Below are positions 34,971 through 48,210 of a stretch of 64,000 bases of DNA, piece by piece. Position numbers and translations under genes: made by a program. The notes beneath the pieces were generated by a model, which was given only the letters and a program-made list of their open reading frames with translations, did not search any database and was not told the origin of the DNA. Position 1 is the first letter of the stretch; each line of letters opens with the position of its first letter. The stretch comes from Blasia pusilla (lineage: Eukaryota; Marchantiophyta; Marchantiopsida; Blasiales), in contig CM114274.1 of assembly GCA_050084515.1 (NCBI GenBank), positions 31,310,001 through 31,374,000 on the forward strand. The letters run 5' to 3'.

Positions 34971-37900
34971 CCATGTTTGACCAAAGAAATGGCCACGAAT
35001 TTAAACCCACCCATGTTCTAATCCAATATCCGTGCACTGGCTGCTTTTGCCTGAATGGACTGCCATCCACGACATATCAATTTTCTTGACGCCCGAGTTC
35101 CCTTCAAACCAGGTTTGTACTCGATCTACATCTGCTGATTCCGATCGATTTGATGCGGACGTTTCCAAGATAACAGTCCAATGGCGGAACAAATACGTTT
35201 CACTCCATATTTCCCTCTCATTCCCAGAAGCAGGTACTGTCAGGGAATATTTGGGATTACCTCATGTGCAGAGCCAATGCAAAATGACTCTCTCCAGCTA
35301 AATCCGAATCGCGATAAGACAACGGGTTTGCACAGGGCTAGATCTACAACAGGATTGAAGTGTGCTACGGAATATTTGACAGGGAAATAGCATGAAAAAG
35401 GCCCTGACAGAGCCAAGTGCTTGCCTAAGCGGCCTAATTTGGAGTTATGAGGACGCTGAAGCAGCAGCAGGATCGCAACTCCTGACCCCGTTTGGGCTTA
35501 TTATGGCGACGCTCGCCGAGGTAACAACCGATTGCCATAGCTTCAAGCGCGGACTTCCGTAGTTATCCATTTTTGGGGTTACAGCCTAGCAGGAAAAGAA
35601 AGAGGAAGAAATCTTCTTTGGTTTGGTTTCCTGCAATTAAAAAAATTCTAATTCAAGACTGAAAATCGCAGGTGTGGTTTCAAAAGTTGTTACTTGAGTT
35701 GAGTTAAGTTAGCTGCACGTTGAAATCTATGTCCTTGGAAACCGGGGTTACATGTGGAGCTGGCCGATACAAATCTAAAATATCGGTTCTTCTTTTCGAA
35801 TCGTCTGGAAAATATGGAATAAAGGGGTCTGGTTGTGTTTTGTTCCGAATAGTCGGCAGGAATAATCGAGAGTAAATTACCGGTCTGATTGTACCGGTTT
35901 TGGGGCAAAAGGCCTTCGGCTATCGGTTTCGGTCAAAAGGCCTTACCCGATTCTTGTTCAAACCGTCGAAACTATTGAAACTTAACAGGCTTCATTACTT
36001 GCCTTGGGCACTAGGGGTTTGGGTCAAATGTGAAAGGAGAGCAGGTAAGATACTAGAAGAAAGAATATGTAAGATCCCAAGTTTTCCATGGTAAGATCCC
36101 ATGCAAAACTTGGGAGGAGGTGCCAATTCGAATTGATAATCATTGCATGTACAAGCCCCATGGAACATGTGACAAATTTGGGTTGGTGAAAATGACAAAG
36201 CGCCAACATTTGGATATTAATCATCACACGTACAAACCGCAAAGAACATGTGACAAATTTGGGTTTGTGAAAATGAGAAGTGCCGGCATTTGGAACGCTT
36301 AAATGAGGGATGAGTTTCTATGGGAAGATTGTAAATGTTTCAGAAAATAAGGTGAATCATAAATTCAGTGAGATGAAGAAAGTTTTCAAGAGAGGGTGAT
36401 TGGTGTAACTTGTCAAGTGGATAAAAAATCTGGGAAAAATGTTTTACTCTTTGACATGTTGGGTTTCCACCTTGAGAATACGGTAGGCTACAACCTCATG
36501 CCAACTAAGAGGGTGTAATCCTTGGCATTGACAAGGTTGCCTTAGTTTTGACTCACCCACTCACCCTTTTCTTTTGTATTTTCTTGTGTATTCCTTTTGT
36601 GACTTGCATTGCTCTATATTTTTTTGAGATTTCAAATCCACATATTTTTGTAGAAAAAAATTTTTCTTTCATTACCGTGGTTGAAGGAAAGGGTGATAGA
36701 AGTAATACGATCTACTTTTTCCAAGTACTCATCTTCGTAGAATCATGTAACCAAAATATTGAAACAGGAAAATATTAAGTTAGGAAGGACATATTTTTGT
36801 ATAAAGTGAATAAGAGGAATCATACCATCCAAGTCTTAGTTAGATTGGGAACATTTGACTTCCAAGAATCCGTCAGACATTTGAGGAGGTCCATTCTAAA
36901 ATTTAAAAATTCTCTCGTACTAGTGTATAGCCCATGCCATGCACTAGAGTGAAGGGACTAACACAAAATTTTTTTTTTGTCATGTTGCCCGTAGTATGGG
37001 AAAGATTTTCGTGTTGCCTAGGTGCTATGTCTCAAGCAAACAAGTGTTTGCAAATCAAGAAGGCACTCTCCGATAATAATATAGATTTTTATAATCTACG
37101 AGGAAGAATCAGATATCTTTTGAAGTAAGATAGAAATGCACTTGAATCTGAAAGCATCAATCAATTATCATGGAATATGAAAACCCTTAGTTGGCTCTTT
37201 GGTTGAATAGAGACTATTTTAAATGTAGAAATCAAATGAAATCTCTCTCGTTTCTAAAACACCTATTGTACTCATGTACACAGGAACTCTTCATCTTTTT
37301 CCTTAAATCCATATTACACTTTTGTTTGATTTAATGGTGATGAACTGCTAAAGCTAATTCATTCTATGAACTTTGTAAAAGATAGGAAAACCTATGCACT
37401 TCATAAAACACTAATTAAAACCATCCGATGAAGAATGATACTTAAATTTCTCCTATGAAGGGGTAAAACTACATTTTAACAAGTGGGTAATGAGTGCCCT
37501 CTATGCTAGACTTTGCTAGTTAATGGAGTTTTAAAAGTTTGTTACTCCATCAATATTGCTTCCATTTTCCCAATAGTCAAAACTCGACACTAGATGTATG
37601 TTAGTCCCTATTGATCATGCAACGATTAGTACCTTTCACTAAATTCTCAATAAGAAATTAGTTGATTTCATTTTTTTCAAGTAAATGAAGTGTTCCCCAA
37701 GCAAAGACATGAATGCTTGAACTAAACTAATACCCTTGAATAAAATTTTTACAACATTAGTATACATTTAAGGGTAGTAAAGAAAAAATTGTGAAGAAAT
37801 TTGTATTTTGTAAAATTATGGGGGTTAAATTTTAATTTAAGATTTTAAATCCCAACTTCTATGAGATAATGAGAGATGGAATAGGTGGAATGAGATTGTA

Positions 37901-38571
37901 GAGTGAAAAAGGGATTTACATTTTCTGAAAATGAGAAGCCTATTCTATAAATACTTGTTGTCTATAGAATAGTTTAAGAGCAAAGTAACCTAACCACATT
38001 AAGATTTGATGCGGCCTAACTGCTAGCATCTGAGTTAAGTTAGCAAGGTCGTTACGACTTTGACATGTAAGTGTAGCTTTCCTTCATGACTTAGGCTACT
38101 TAGTAGAGCGATTAGGGTTAAAGTATCGCACAAAAATAGTCGTAGGACTATTTACCACAATTCTCTGTATATATGAACTAGTGTGCGGCCTCTGAGACGA
38201 AAGTAATTAACATATACGTGCATAGGACACGTGGATAGTCTAGATGGCCAGGAAGAAAACAACAAGAACTTGTAGGGGTCGTAACTAATTCCTGTGTCAT
38301 GGAGGTATATGTGGGAGATTTTCAATGATCTCCTTATTTTAAATAAATCTTTTTATGTCCTTATAAACAACAACCGCATCCATGGTGATAGAAGTTTCCT
38401 ATAGTAGGTTTGAATCTCCCTCGTGCTCATGCACATAGCACTAAACACGGGAAGTTTGAACTCCCAATGTTTCACAAATTTGTCTAGCGAGCTTAACATC
38501 CTTTGGAGTTAGCCACTACCACAAAATTTAGCCTCTAGTTGGCATAAAATCAAGCCAGTGAAGAAGTGTCA
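34971..38571. other. Gene-poor, AT-rich interval
   Basis: No gene family is recognised in this 3.6 kb; open frames are under 100 codons. A purine-poor inverted pair CCCAAGTTTT / AAAACTTGGG lies near 36075-36112. A degenerate Helitron-like end (ACTAGTG followed by CCCATGCCATGC) is near 36919 on the minus strand. Confidence 0.45.
36138..36298 (+). repeat. Tandem duplication, 81-bp unit, two copies
   Basis: AATCAT..GTACAA..GAACATGTGACAAATTTGGGTT, then GTGAAAATGA, occurs at 36138 and again at 36219 with about a dozen differences. Confidence 0.85.
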
Positions 38572-38774
38572 TCTATACTATTAAAGGAGGAGCGATTTTC
38601 AAGTGACTACACGGGATAGTCTACCACGTGTCTTTTGAACGTATTGCGTGACATGGGCATTCAGGTAGGGAGACATTAACAACATTCAAAGTTAGAGATA
38701 GGGCATTTAGGGTTAGGGATCGTGGAATGGATTGTGCACCTTACTCGCACTGTCCCCTCACGGGTCCTTACTAG
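38572..38774 (+). mobile_element. Mini-Helitron (203 bp), plus orientation
   Basis: It starts TCTATACTATTAAAGGAGGA (38572, preceded by A) and ends CTTACTAG (38774, followed by T). An imperfect stem-loop (GGATTGTGC / GCACTGTCC) lies about 20 bases before the 3' end. TC...CTAG ends inserted between A and T are the Helitron signature. The terminal G coincides with the first base of the target duplication of the neighbouring MITE. Confidence 0.7.
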
Positions 38775-38781
38775 TCACAAA

Positions 38782-38995
38782 CTATGATCGGGGAGATCTG
38801 GGGTTACGAGTATTGCTAGCCCGTTAAATTTGAGATTTTCCGATTGATTAAAAGTTGCCTACAAGAACCGGGTGGAATTCAAGTAGGTCCTTTGTATTTA
38901 GTATCTCAAAACCGGTTCAAAATCCGGAATTACCGTTTCCTATTGGACATTCCCGGCGATGGACCGCATCCCGCGAAAAAACTCCCCGAACCCTG
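38782..38995 (+). mobile_element. hAT-type MITE copy 1, 214 bp
   Basis: It is flanked by the exact 8-bp direct repeat GTCACAAA (38774-38781 and 38996-39003). The ends CTATGATCGGGGAG and CTCCCCGAACCCTG form imperfect terminal inverted repeats. It is closely similar to copy 2, and its ends match those of the 4.65-kb hAT element. The open frame 38844-39245 merely runs out of this MITE and is not a gene. Confidence 0.92.
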
Positions 38996-39602
38996 GTCAC
39001 AAATATGCAACGACATGATAATTAAGCCGCACCTAGAATACCCCCTTCTTTACCTACCAACAGCGATGTCGGATATCCTACGAATGATAACTTACCTCAA
39101 AGTTACCGAGGTTCTCACCATAGCGGAACGTGTATGCAAAGTGGATGGGGCAAGGGAGTGGATAAGAAACCCAGCTGAAATTGCACCGTGCCCAAGTCTA
39201 CCTTCCAAAGTTGGGGAGTTAGTCTTGGGGCCCTTGGAAAGTTAGCCACGGTTTGCCTTTTTGTACTTTCTTTGCGACCGTGGATAACAAGGTTAAGACT
39301 TTGACATAGCTACAAAGAGCAAGAGAGATTTCTAGATCCTTCCTTTTGCAAGCTTTTGGCGTACGCACACAACATATAGTGGTCAGCTGAATATCTATTG
39401 TTGGCCCATATCGGCCCATAGGAGGACTATATTCTCAGAACTTGGTGGAGGACGATTGCGTTTGCGCAATAAAGACCATGAGTTCTGGGTTTATCGCCCA
39501 GCTTGGTTTGGTCCATATGCTCCATCTTAAGAATGTTTGCTTTTAAGTATAGCACGGGGAGTGCACTTTCACGGTTGACGATTACATTTGGAGGGTTGGG
39601 CT

Positions 39603-39817
39603 CAATGATCGGGGAGATCCGGGGTTACAAGTAAGGCTAGCCGGTTAAATATGAGAATTTCCGATTAATTTTAAAGCTGCCTACGAAAAACCAGTTGGAT
39701 TTGAGGACGCTCTTTGTATTTCATATCTGAAAACCGGTTCAAAAACCGGAATTCCCGTTTCCGATTTACCATTCCCGGTAATGTACGGGGTCCCACGAAA
39801 AAACTCCCCGAACCCTG
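39603..39817 (+). mobile_element. hAT-type MITE copy 2, 215 bp
   Basis: It is flanked by the exact 8-bp direct repeat GTTGGGCT (39595-39602 and 39818-39825). It starts CAATGATCGGGGAG and ends CTCCCCGAACCCTG. Internal sequence follows copy 1 throughout, with scattered differences. It is non-coding. Confidence 0.94.
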
Positions 39818-39825
39818 GTTGGGCT

Positions 39826-41908
39826 CAGTGCTTGGATAGTATTTTCACATGTCCAGTTTTTTGCCGGCACATGGGTAACCCTCTAGGTATTCTCTAGAAG
39901 CGGTCAGTTCTCCCCCGACTTTTCACTCGTTTACTCGGTTGTTCCCGTCAAATGTTCTCATGTTCCAGTTATAGCGGTTACGTGCAAGAATGCTCGACAC
40001 GTTTACGTTCTCCCTCGGAAGTCTCCAGCAAGAATTTAGTCAGGTGCCCGGTTTAGATAAGCTTTTAATGCTAGTTAAGGTACCTTAACGTACCCATTAC
40101 CTATTACCCTAGTACCAACAGTAGTCCCATGGAAACACGTATGTCGCTACTCGGAAAAATCATTCTTACCCGGAAATTATAAGAGGTCTGAAAATTTAAT
40201 TTGGAAATATTACCGATCTCTCATGAACATTTTCCTCAAAATTTCCGCCAATTTTCTAACCGAGCATCTCGTTTCCAATCATTAGATTTTTTCCGATCAA
40301 ATTTAAATTCTTTCAGAAATTCTGCTGGCAGACTTTACATAGAATGCCGGCACTAGCCGAGCCTAGGTTGGGCTAATGGTCTTAGACAACACAAGACGTA
40401 GGTCACAAGGAGAACCTTAAAAGGGGGTGACGAAGTCAAATGCATTCATTACACATGTGTACATGCTTTTCTAGGCATCATTTTTCCCTGCCAAATTTTC
40501 CGTGCTGCTCCTCCCATTCAAGACACGTGTTATGCACATGGGAATCCTACTTCCAAAATTCAAAATAAAGAATTTGTTCGTTGCTCATGTTACGAAAACA
40601 TTTATTTCCCCGCTGTCATCATATAAGTATTTGGATGTCAAGAAGCCATTCTCGCTTTGAAGTATACACCAATAAGACGAGCAAAACAAGCGAGGGAAAA
40701 CATTCGTAACCATTCATATATGGAGAGTTTGATTCGATCGAAACATGCTCACTACAACTTTTCGATCACATAATGCTTTCGGAAGCCGCTTTCTCTGCTG
40801 GGTTACTATGGAACGCTTCCTCTTTCGGATGCCATTGGCTGTCCGTGACAATTCATATAATATTCAAATTCAGGTGGAGGGAGGGGCGCTGCATGCACCC
40901 TAAAATCCTGACGTGCTTCACCATCGTATTACTTTTCATGCATTTCACAAGCACACGGGAATTGTATAGTTTTCCGTGCATAATACATTTTGATGTAAGC
41001 ATTAGACGCACTTTACAACTTTTAGATCCTTGTGGCTTTATGTTTCCATCGCATACATATCATGCAAATGCACATCAAGTGGCGTTATGCTTTGAACGCA
41101 CCCAAGACTTTCATAGAGCATCATAATACACTACAATAGTTCGAAGTAGACCACACGGTACACCAACAATAGAAAAGAACACACAAAAATATAACTGCAT
41201 CTACACTTTTCTTCTCTAAGATATTGCTTTCACAGCAAAAGGGTAATGTAGAGTACCACCCGTTACGCAAAGAGCTTTGAAGGAGTGTCCTAACATTACT
41301 TTCAATTACGCGATAATTAAAAGTTTAAACGAGAGAACTATTGCACTTTTTCAGGTTTCTTTTTTCACTTGGCTTTCCACACTTTTCACTTCTCCTCTCC
41401 CATGTCTGCTGGCCTCAAAGTTCGAACTCGTTAACAATCTTGCAAATTCGAGAAACTGTTGGGAGGAATTCTGAATTCTTCCTGTCGTGGCATATACAAA
41501 ACTGAATGCTTGTGGACTAGTGGTTCACTAACATTCACTCACTCGGCCTGTGAGTTGGGATGTTCTTGCATGAAGAAACGGCCACCACGCGAATCATACT
41601 TGTCTTCTAGTCCCACGTTAGTTCCCCCGGCTACGAGGGCAAGGAACACCCGTGCGAGCGACTGCTGACCTCTTCAGCGTTCGCGGCGACGGCCGCCTCC
41701 AAAAGTCGTCCGTCCGTGCTGGTACTCTACTTCCTCGCGTATTTTCACCCGGTGAACGGCGTGAGGTGAGGCCGTATCTTTACGGAACGCCGGACTACGA
41801 CGACGGCCCCTCCAATGTCAACTACGTGTGTGGGAGTCGATGGGAGCAGGTACACGACGGGGCAGTTCAGAGTGGGACGAATGACCAGTGACGAATCGAC
41901 GGTGAGAA
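39826..41908. other. Intergenic DNA without recognised genes
   Basis: Open frames here (for example 40773-41126) match no family I know. No notable repeat was seen. Confidence 0.4.
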
Positions 41909-42739
41909 CATTCACTCAATGAACGGGGAGATTCGGGTTTGTGAGTAATCCTGGCCGGTGAAATTTGGAAATATCCGTGAAGGATTAGCTTTTCCCGGTT
42001 GCATTTCCGTCAGAAATGGACTTGATTCCGGCACTTGGCGGGGTCGACTAGGTAATGCCGGAAAGCTACCTATTCCCGGTGACTTTGGGATGGAAACTGG
42101 CACGCGCACGAGGCTCTCTCCGGTACTCAACCGGCCCTTTCTTTCCAGGCAACGGAATGTGGACGACATGAAGATTAGTTGCCGAAAAATCGGCAGATAG
42201 TGTTGGACGGCGTGCCCACTTAGGTTTGGTACTCCTGCCATCCGATCTTCTGTCTGATGGCAGGAATCCAGTGGATCCCAACGGCGCCTTGGAGGGGCCC
42301 TTCGGTGGGGTGGAGACCCCACCGCATGCAAACCAGGCCTTATTCGTGGCCTTTCACTTCCGACTCTCAAGACCCAAGTGACTCCGAAGTGTAGCAGTGC
42401 TGCTGTTCCATACCCAAGATCTGGTTCTCTATCATTCTCATTTTCGTTTCCTGTGCAACTTCGGAGTCTTGAGTCTCGACGCCTCATTTCTTGACTATAC
42501 TATTCACTTTGGACTCAGGGTGACGAGCTCTGCTGAAGCTTTTTTTCTCATTTTCTCGGATTGAGGAGTCTCTCCAGCTCGCCTCATGCTCGAAGTGTTG
42601 AGCATGCTTACTCTCGTGGAGCCTAGACAATGGAGTCCATAGACTCGAGCATCCAGCTTGTCTTTGTTGTCTACGTTTTGCTTTAGTCTAGGGTCGTGCC
42701 ACTTTTGTCTTTCATTGTATTGCCGACGATTTTCTCAAG

Positions 42740-43030
42740 TAGAGGGACTTCCGTCTTGCAAGGACGCTCATCTTTGTGCTCTTTGTTTCATTTTTCTTGC
42801 ATTGTGGCTACTACTATCTTGCGGCTTTCTCCTTGAGTCTCGTTTGCAGCTTTCGGCTTGCTGTCAGTGTGGTCCCTCTGTCCCTATTCCACGCGGGATT
42901 CTGTTGCTTTCATCTTTAGATTCTCGCATTTGGGGACTTCGGTTTTGCAGGGACGCTCATTTTCCTGCTCTTTGCTTTGTGTTTCTTGCATTGTGTGGCT
43001 ACTATCGTCCGGCTACTATCTTGCATTGTG
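42740..43030 (+). repeat. Direct repeat (~187-bp period) in hAT leader
   Basis: GGGACTTCCGTCTTGCAAGG through TGGCTACTACTATC at about 42744 recurs at about 42931 with modest divergence. Shorter CTATCTTGC phrases repeat up to 43260. The long open frame here (42658-43149) is low-complexity Leu/Ser/Cys-rich and probably not a protein. Confidence 0.75.
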
Positions 43031-43642
43031 CATATTTTTACTCAAGTCTCTTTTATAGCTTCCGTCTTTTGTTGTCACTGCGTCCCTCTCCCATACGGTC
43101 ACCGCATTTGTCATTGTCCGTGTATCAGGTCCGTATCAGGTTGGTTTGAGTCACTTCATTTTTCTCATTGTCTCTATCTTGCAGATGTGCGATCACACAA
43201 TGGCATCTCTATCTTGCCGCTGACTACTCCTGCGTCTCTATCTTGCTGCCGAGTGCTTATGATCGTAACATTGCTGCCACATTCTCAAGTAGAACTTGCG
43301 ATGCCAATTACTCAGCTTTGAGTGTGGCACTTCAGCCGCACCTTTCCCTTGAATCCCTACGGCATCCGATCTTGCAGCTTTTGCTGCTCTGGTCTATGCC
43401 TCACAAGAGCTGCGCAGCCATGACAGCCTAGGTTCCAAACTTCTGAAATTTCCATGTGTTAGTCTGAAGCTCCTGATGAAACTTCCTTGTCTTAGTCCGA
43501 AGCTTCTGATTTACTTGTATTAAACCCAATTCCCCTCTGGTAGTCTTGTGAGTCGCTTTTCTAAACTAGTAGAAGGAGATTAGAACTCCTTGTATATCAG
43601 AACTTCATTTTTGTAGTTCTCATGGCCAAACGCTAGAGAACA

Positions 43643-45866
43643 ATGAATGAACTATTATTCAAGGAGGTTCCCAAGGAACAACGTGACATCATAGCTCTCT
43701 CTGGATCATCTGATGAGAGGGATGACCAAAGTTCATTAGGCAACAATGGATTGATTCCTAAGAAGAATTGTTTAGCTTGGAAAGACGTGTGGTATACTAT
43801 GTACGATTGGATAAGTTTTGATCCAGAAAGTGGGAGGATTCATTGTAATGTTTGTAGGAAAGGTAAAGACAAGAGTATATTTGCTAGGGATGGTGCTATC
43901 AATTGTAAGGTATCGGCATTCACAGATCATGCAAAGTCAAATGAACACATAAAACTTTCTTGGGCCGTCCATGGAGGTAAGAAGTCTATGGCTAAGGCCA
44001 TAGCTACATCCAACCGAACATATGAGGTTTCTTTGCTGACTTTATTCAGGTCTGCATACTTTCTTGCAAAGGAGGCCTTGCCTTTTTCAAAATTCGAGTC
44101 TCTTTGTAAGTTGTTGCTTGCTGTGAATGCACCTATCACTAGAGACTTGTATCAGGATGAGAAAAGTTGTAGTGAGATGTGTTTCTTCATAAGCCAAGTT
44201 TTGATGAAGAAGACTCTAGCTAGAGCTCAGGCCTCTCCTTTCTTTGGGATCATGATCGACGAATCTACAGATATATCTGTGACAGGTCATTTAGTGGTGT
44301 TTGCAACTTTCATTGAAGAGGGTCAAGCCGAGTGTTGTTTCTAGGCTTGCTTCATTGTGAATCCAAATGCTCAAATGCTATCACTAACATTCTGTTGGAG
44401 TTCATCAAAGATGAAGGATAGAACATTAAAAAATGGTAGCATTTGGATCCGATGGTGCCTCTACAATGGTTGGGAGCCAAACCGGGGTTGCTTCACAATT
44501 GAAGCAAAAGGTGAACCCATATCTTCTTTCGGTGCATTGTGTAGCCCATAGGACGAACCTTGCACCTTTGACAGTTGCAAGAGCACCTCATTGCAAGGCA
44601 ATTTTGATAGAAATCGATTCTATTCTGAACGCTGTAGTAGGATTTTTCAGAAGGTCTTCCAAGAGGAAAGCCAACTTAGCAGTACTTCAAGAAAAGTTGA
44701 ATGACTCTCAACGAGTCATGAAGAGGTATCATAAGATCAGATGGTTGAGCCGGTGGCAAGCTGTATGTACTTTGTGTGATTCATTGGAGTCTGTATTGAC
44801 ATATTTCAGGGATATTCCTTTGTCTGAAGATGATGGGAATGCCTCAAATTTATACAACAAGCTAAGATGATGCTAAGAACAAGCTAAAATGATCTATTAG
44901 TTATATTTTCTTGCTGATATTCTTTCTAGCCTTGCTAACTTGAGTAAAATCTTTCCGTACAAGTTTTTCGATGTTAGCACTATTGGTAGCATTGTTAGTT
45001 GTGAGATAGCTTCTATTACCATGAATTATGTCCTGGAAAGTCAAGATTTGAATGCATCTACTTTTTCGGAAGAAACACGTTATCATATCCCACCTGATTT
45101 TGGACCCCCTGATGGATATCTAAGACGTTTAGAGTCTGAAATTAGGGGTAGTAAGTTTCACAGCATTGATATGTTAAGAGACCACACCGGGAGAGATCTA
45201 GAAGCTGCTCTTTTATTTCAAAAGACATATGCTGAAAGTGTATGTTCAGCTTTGCAAGATCGGTTCAAGGATAACAATCTGATTGGTGCAATGAAAATTT
45301 TGAACCCTTTACACATGCCCTCCTGACAAGTTGGGTTAAGCACTTGGGGGTGTAAGGACTTGGAAGACTTGTGTGGACATTTTGGATGTGAGTTACCATT
45401 GAGGGGAAACTTGCAACCATCTGTTATAAACCCGACTGCTGTCAAACAAGAATTTCAATCCTTCAAGTTGATGGCTACTACAAAGTGGAAAGATTGCAAT
45501 TTCAGGGATCTATGGGCAATGGTGAGTTGGAGCCCAACTTTACAATGTAAGTTTGCTAATTTTCTTGTATTGGCAAATATCGCAAGGGTGCAATGTGTTA
45601 GCAGTGCCATATGTTAGAGGGCTTTCTCAATTCAGAATATATTAAAGACCAAGTCACGTAATAGATTATCTACTAAGCATCTAGATCCTGTTTTGAGGAT
45701 TGCTCTAGAGGGACCTGTAGATGACTTTGATGACATGTTGGCCGATTGTGTAATTTTGTGGAAAACTTATGCACATTTTAGATATGTGTATGCTAATCCT
45801 GATAGGTACATGAATTCTCAAGCTGACTTGCAGTTTGATGCCCCATCCCTAGACATGTCCACTTGA
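43643..45866 (+). pseudogene. hAT transposase (TTF zinc finger plus DUF4371/hATC type), broken
   Basis: The N-terminal block 43643-44344 has a TTF/BED-like zinc finger (IHCNVCRKGK, then H-x5-H) and the first catalytic region FFGIMIDESTDIS. A frameshift near 44338 and another near 44430 lead to FGSDGASTMVG and HCVAHRTNL (44433-44870). The last blocks, 44940-45326 and 45360-45866, end in the hAT dimerisation domain VQCVSSAIC-RAFS, KTKSRNRLSTKHL, LRIALEGP; the Glu of the expected ERAF is a TAG (45615-45617). Transposase cuts and pastes hAT elements with 8-bp duplications, as seen around this element. Multiple lesions make it inactive. Confidence 0.92.
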
Positions 45867-46578
45867 AGTGAGTTTGTTTTGTAGGATGTAGAGCCCCTCT
45901 AGAATACTTTGGAGCTTTGGAGCTCCAAGTATTATAGAGGGGCAAGATCCTTGGTTCCCAACTGGTTGGGAAGCATGGCCGGGTTCAACTCCTGCCAAGG
46001 ATGCAATAGAGTCCAATAGGGGTCCAAGGGACTGTCTTTCTTCCTTTCTTGCATCAAGCAAAGAAGAGATAGGGAGGAGGGATCTTAGGGACAAGTCATG
46101 CTGCTATGATGCTTTCTTGCAATAACATGGGCCACTGCAGAGATGTGAAGGACAAAAATCCTTCCTTTGGCGTTTGGCCATGAGAACTACAAAATTTGTT
46201 CTCTTAACTCCTTCCACACCATAGTGTTTGTGCACAACAAAAAACAAAGGAAGCGGAGAAAAAATCCATGCCCTATCCCCTATCAGAATGAGGCTTGTAA
46301 ATTTACGGGCACAAGTTAAAGCTGCCGGAAATTTTATGCCTACCGAAGAATGAACGGGGAAATGGTTGTCAGAAATTGAAAACAACCAGAAAAATAATCA
46401 TCCCACATTTTGAATTTCGGATATGAACCGAGCGCTAAAGATAACCCCAGTTTTTTTTTGGCTTAAATTATTTTTTCCAGACGTGACCGGTTACCTGTTA
46501 TGAAATTCCGGGATGTATACTAAAATATCAGTAATCAGAAAAATGTTTCAAAAAAACTCCCCGGACCCTGCATCCACT

Positions 46579-48210
46579 CACGCAATTGGCCGACGTCGGG
46601 AAAGCACGAATCTATCTATATACTAATTCTTTGAGTCGTTTTTTCACACGTGTCAATAGATTTTTCTCAAAAACATTTTTCGCCTAAATCATATAGAGAG
46701 ATCGGAAAGGAGTCACAATGAAATGTGAATAATTAAACAGGGATAGGATAGCATAGCATGGCCCTCACTGGTTCATGCTTTTACAAATTAGATTAACTTG
46801 TATCTAAATTAAGCACTAGATAGATGATTGCGAAGATAGTTGAGTAAACCTAGATTTTCACATCTTACCTTTCATAGGTAGGCTTATTCACAATAATGCC
46901 TAGCTTGCCACGATCTGGTTTCATGACTTCCTATTGCTTGTTAAAATCAGCTCTTAGAGGTATTATTCCGAATGTGAGGGCCATGCATTGGACATGAGGA
47001 ATGAGCTCCCCGATGAGATTCATTTGGTTCTTATGGAGGAAGGGATGAATCTTTTGTGCTTCTATACCGATGCTTTGGTGCTTCCATCCAGTTCATTTTT
47101 GATCTCTACTTTTTAAATATTTTACTCCGACTCAAGAGGATATTAAAGAGTTCATCTTTATCCTTTCTACCACATCATTTACATAGGAGCATAAAGCATC
47201 TAGTTCCTTTTCCTCACCTCTAGATTGGACAAATCCACTTTATTATATTAACAGATCTCAAAAGAGGACTAAAAATTCCTTTTTTATTTTAGGTGATAAC
47301 ATTCAAAGAAGAGAAGTAGTCACGCAATGCACAATGGAATGCAAAAAGAAAGTGGCAACTAGCCAACATGAACACCGACTCAATAAGTTACATAATTAAT
47401 AGTTTGAAACAAATATGAGAAGAATATTAGTGACTGGTGAGACGTAAATGAATGACCCCCCACTTTTGTTTGACATATCCATGCCAAAGCTTGTGCAAGC
47501 TGTAAAGCCATTGAAATGCATTTTTGGAAATAAATAGTGATTATAAAGAAAGAAGGATCATGATGAGGGGCAAGGTGATGACTCTCGAGGTAGTAGTGAG
47601 CATATATTTTCAAGAAAGTATTAAAAGACACTGTCAAATAAATGCCCAAATACCTCCAATGCAAAAAGAATAAATCCATCGGTCATATATCTCACTTCTG
47701 ATTCTTGCTGATTCTTGTTGTTGCTTTGGCCACCAACAAAGTTGCACACAGACAAAGTCTGTGTCCGTGGACTTATGTCCGTACTAGGAACGGACATCTC
47801 TGTGCGGTCTTGTATCCACGGTCAATACCTGAGCCCGTCAAGCTCGTTGCGTGGACGCGGGCTGGCCGAGCCCATACTTATTTTTTTTCCTACCCGTAGC
47901 CTGCACCAACCCGCAATGTAGGGCGGGCCCCCATGGGCAAGGCTAACGCAGGCTTTGCGTGGGCCCTCAATCAGCCATGTGTGGGCCTTGAGCCCGCCAT
48001 GAGAGCCTTGCGCGGGTTGGTGCAGGTTGAGCGCGGGCCACAAAACTGGTGCGGGCTCAATCAACCTAGATCCACATGATGGGCTCAGATGTGGGTCGGG
48101 GATACTGGGGTGGCATGTCCGTTTCCATGCACCCTTCCAAAGTGTAATTCACCATAGTGTAAGGATATTGTCACAACACCAAAAAGACCATTTTAGCACC
48201 TTTTTCACTA
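46579..48210. other. Intergenic DNA before gypsy copy B
   Basis: No gene is recognised. A GC-rich patch at 47850-48070 contains exact inverted 15-mers CCTGCACCAACCCGC (47900-47914) and GCGGGTTGGTGCAGG (48012-48026). A possible Helitron-type start (ATCTATATACTAATTC, about 46613) has no matching end that I can find. Confidence 0.45.

Larger units (their letters stand above)
41917..46570 (+). mobile_element. Full-size hAT DNA transposon, 4654 bp, inactive
   Basis: The left end CAATGAACGGGGAG and right end CTCCCCGGACCCTG form imperfect terminal inverted repeats. Flanking 8-mers CATTCACT (41909-41916) and CATCCACT (46571-46578) differ at one base, consistent with an aged target duplication. Subterminal sequence (GAGATTCGGGTT, CTGGCCGGT) matches the MITEs at 38782 and 39603. 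Inside is a hAT transposase gene at 43643-45866. This is a plausible former source of transposase for the MITEs. Confidence 0.88.

Noticed and set aside
38844-39245. 133-codon open frame
   Set aside because: It begins inside hAT MITE copy 1 and resembles no protein, so it is a chance frame.
42658-43149. 163-codon Leu/Cys-rich open frame resembling membrane segments
   Set aside because: It lies in the leader of the hAT element and overlaps a 187-bp direct repeat; the composition comes from CT-rich DNA.
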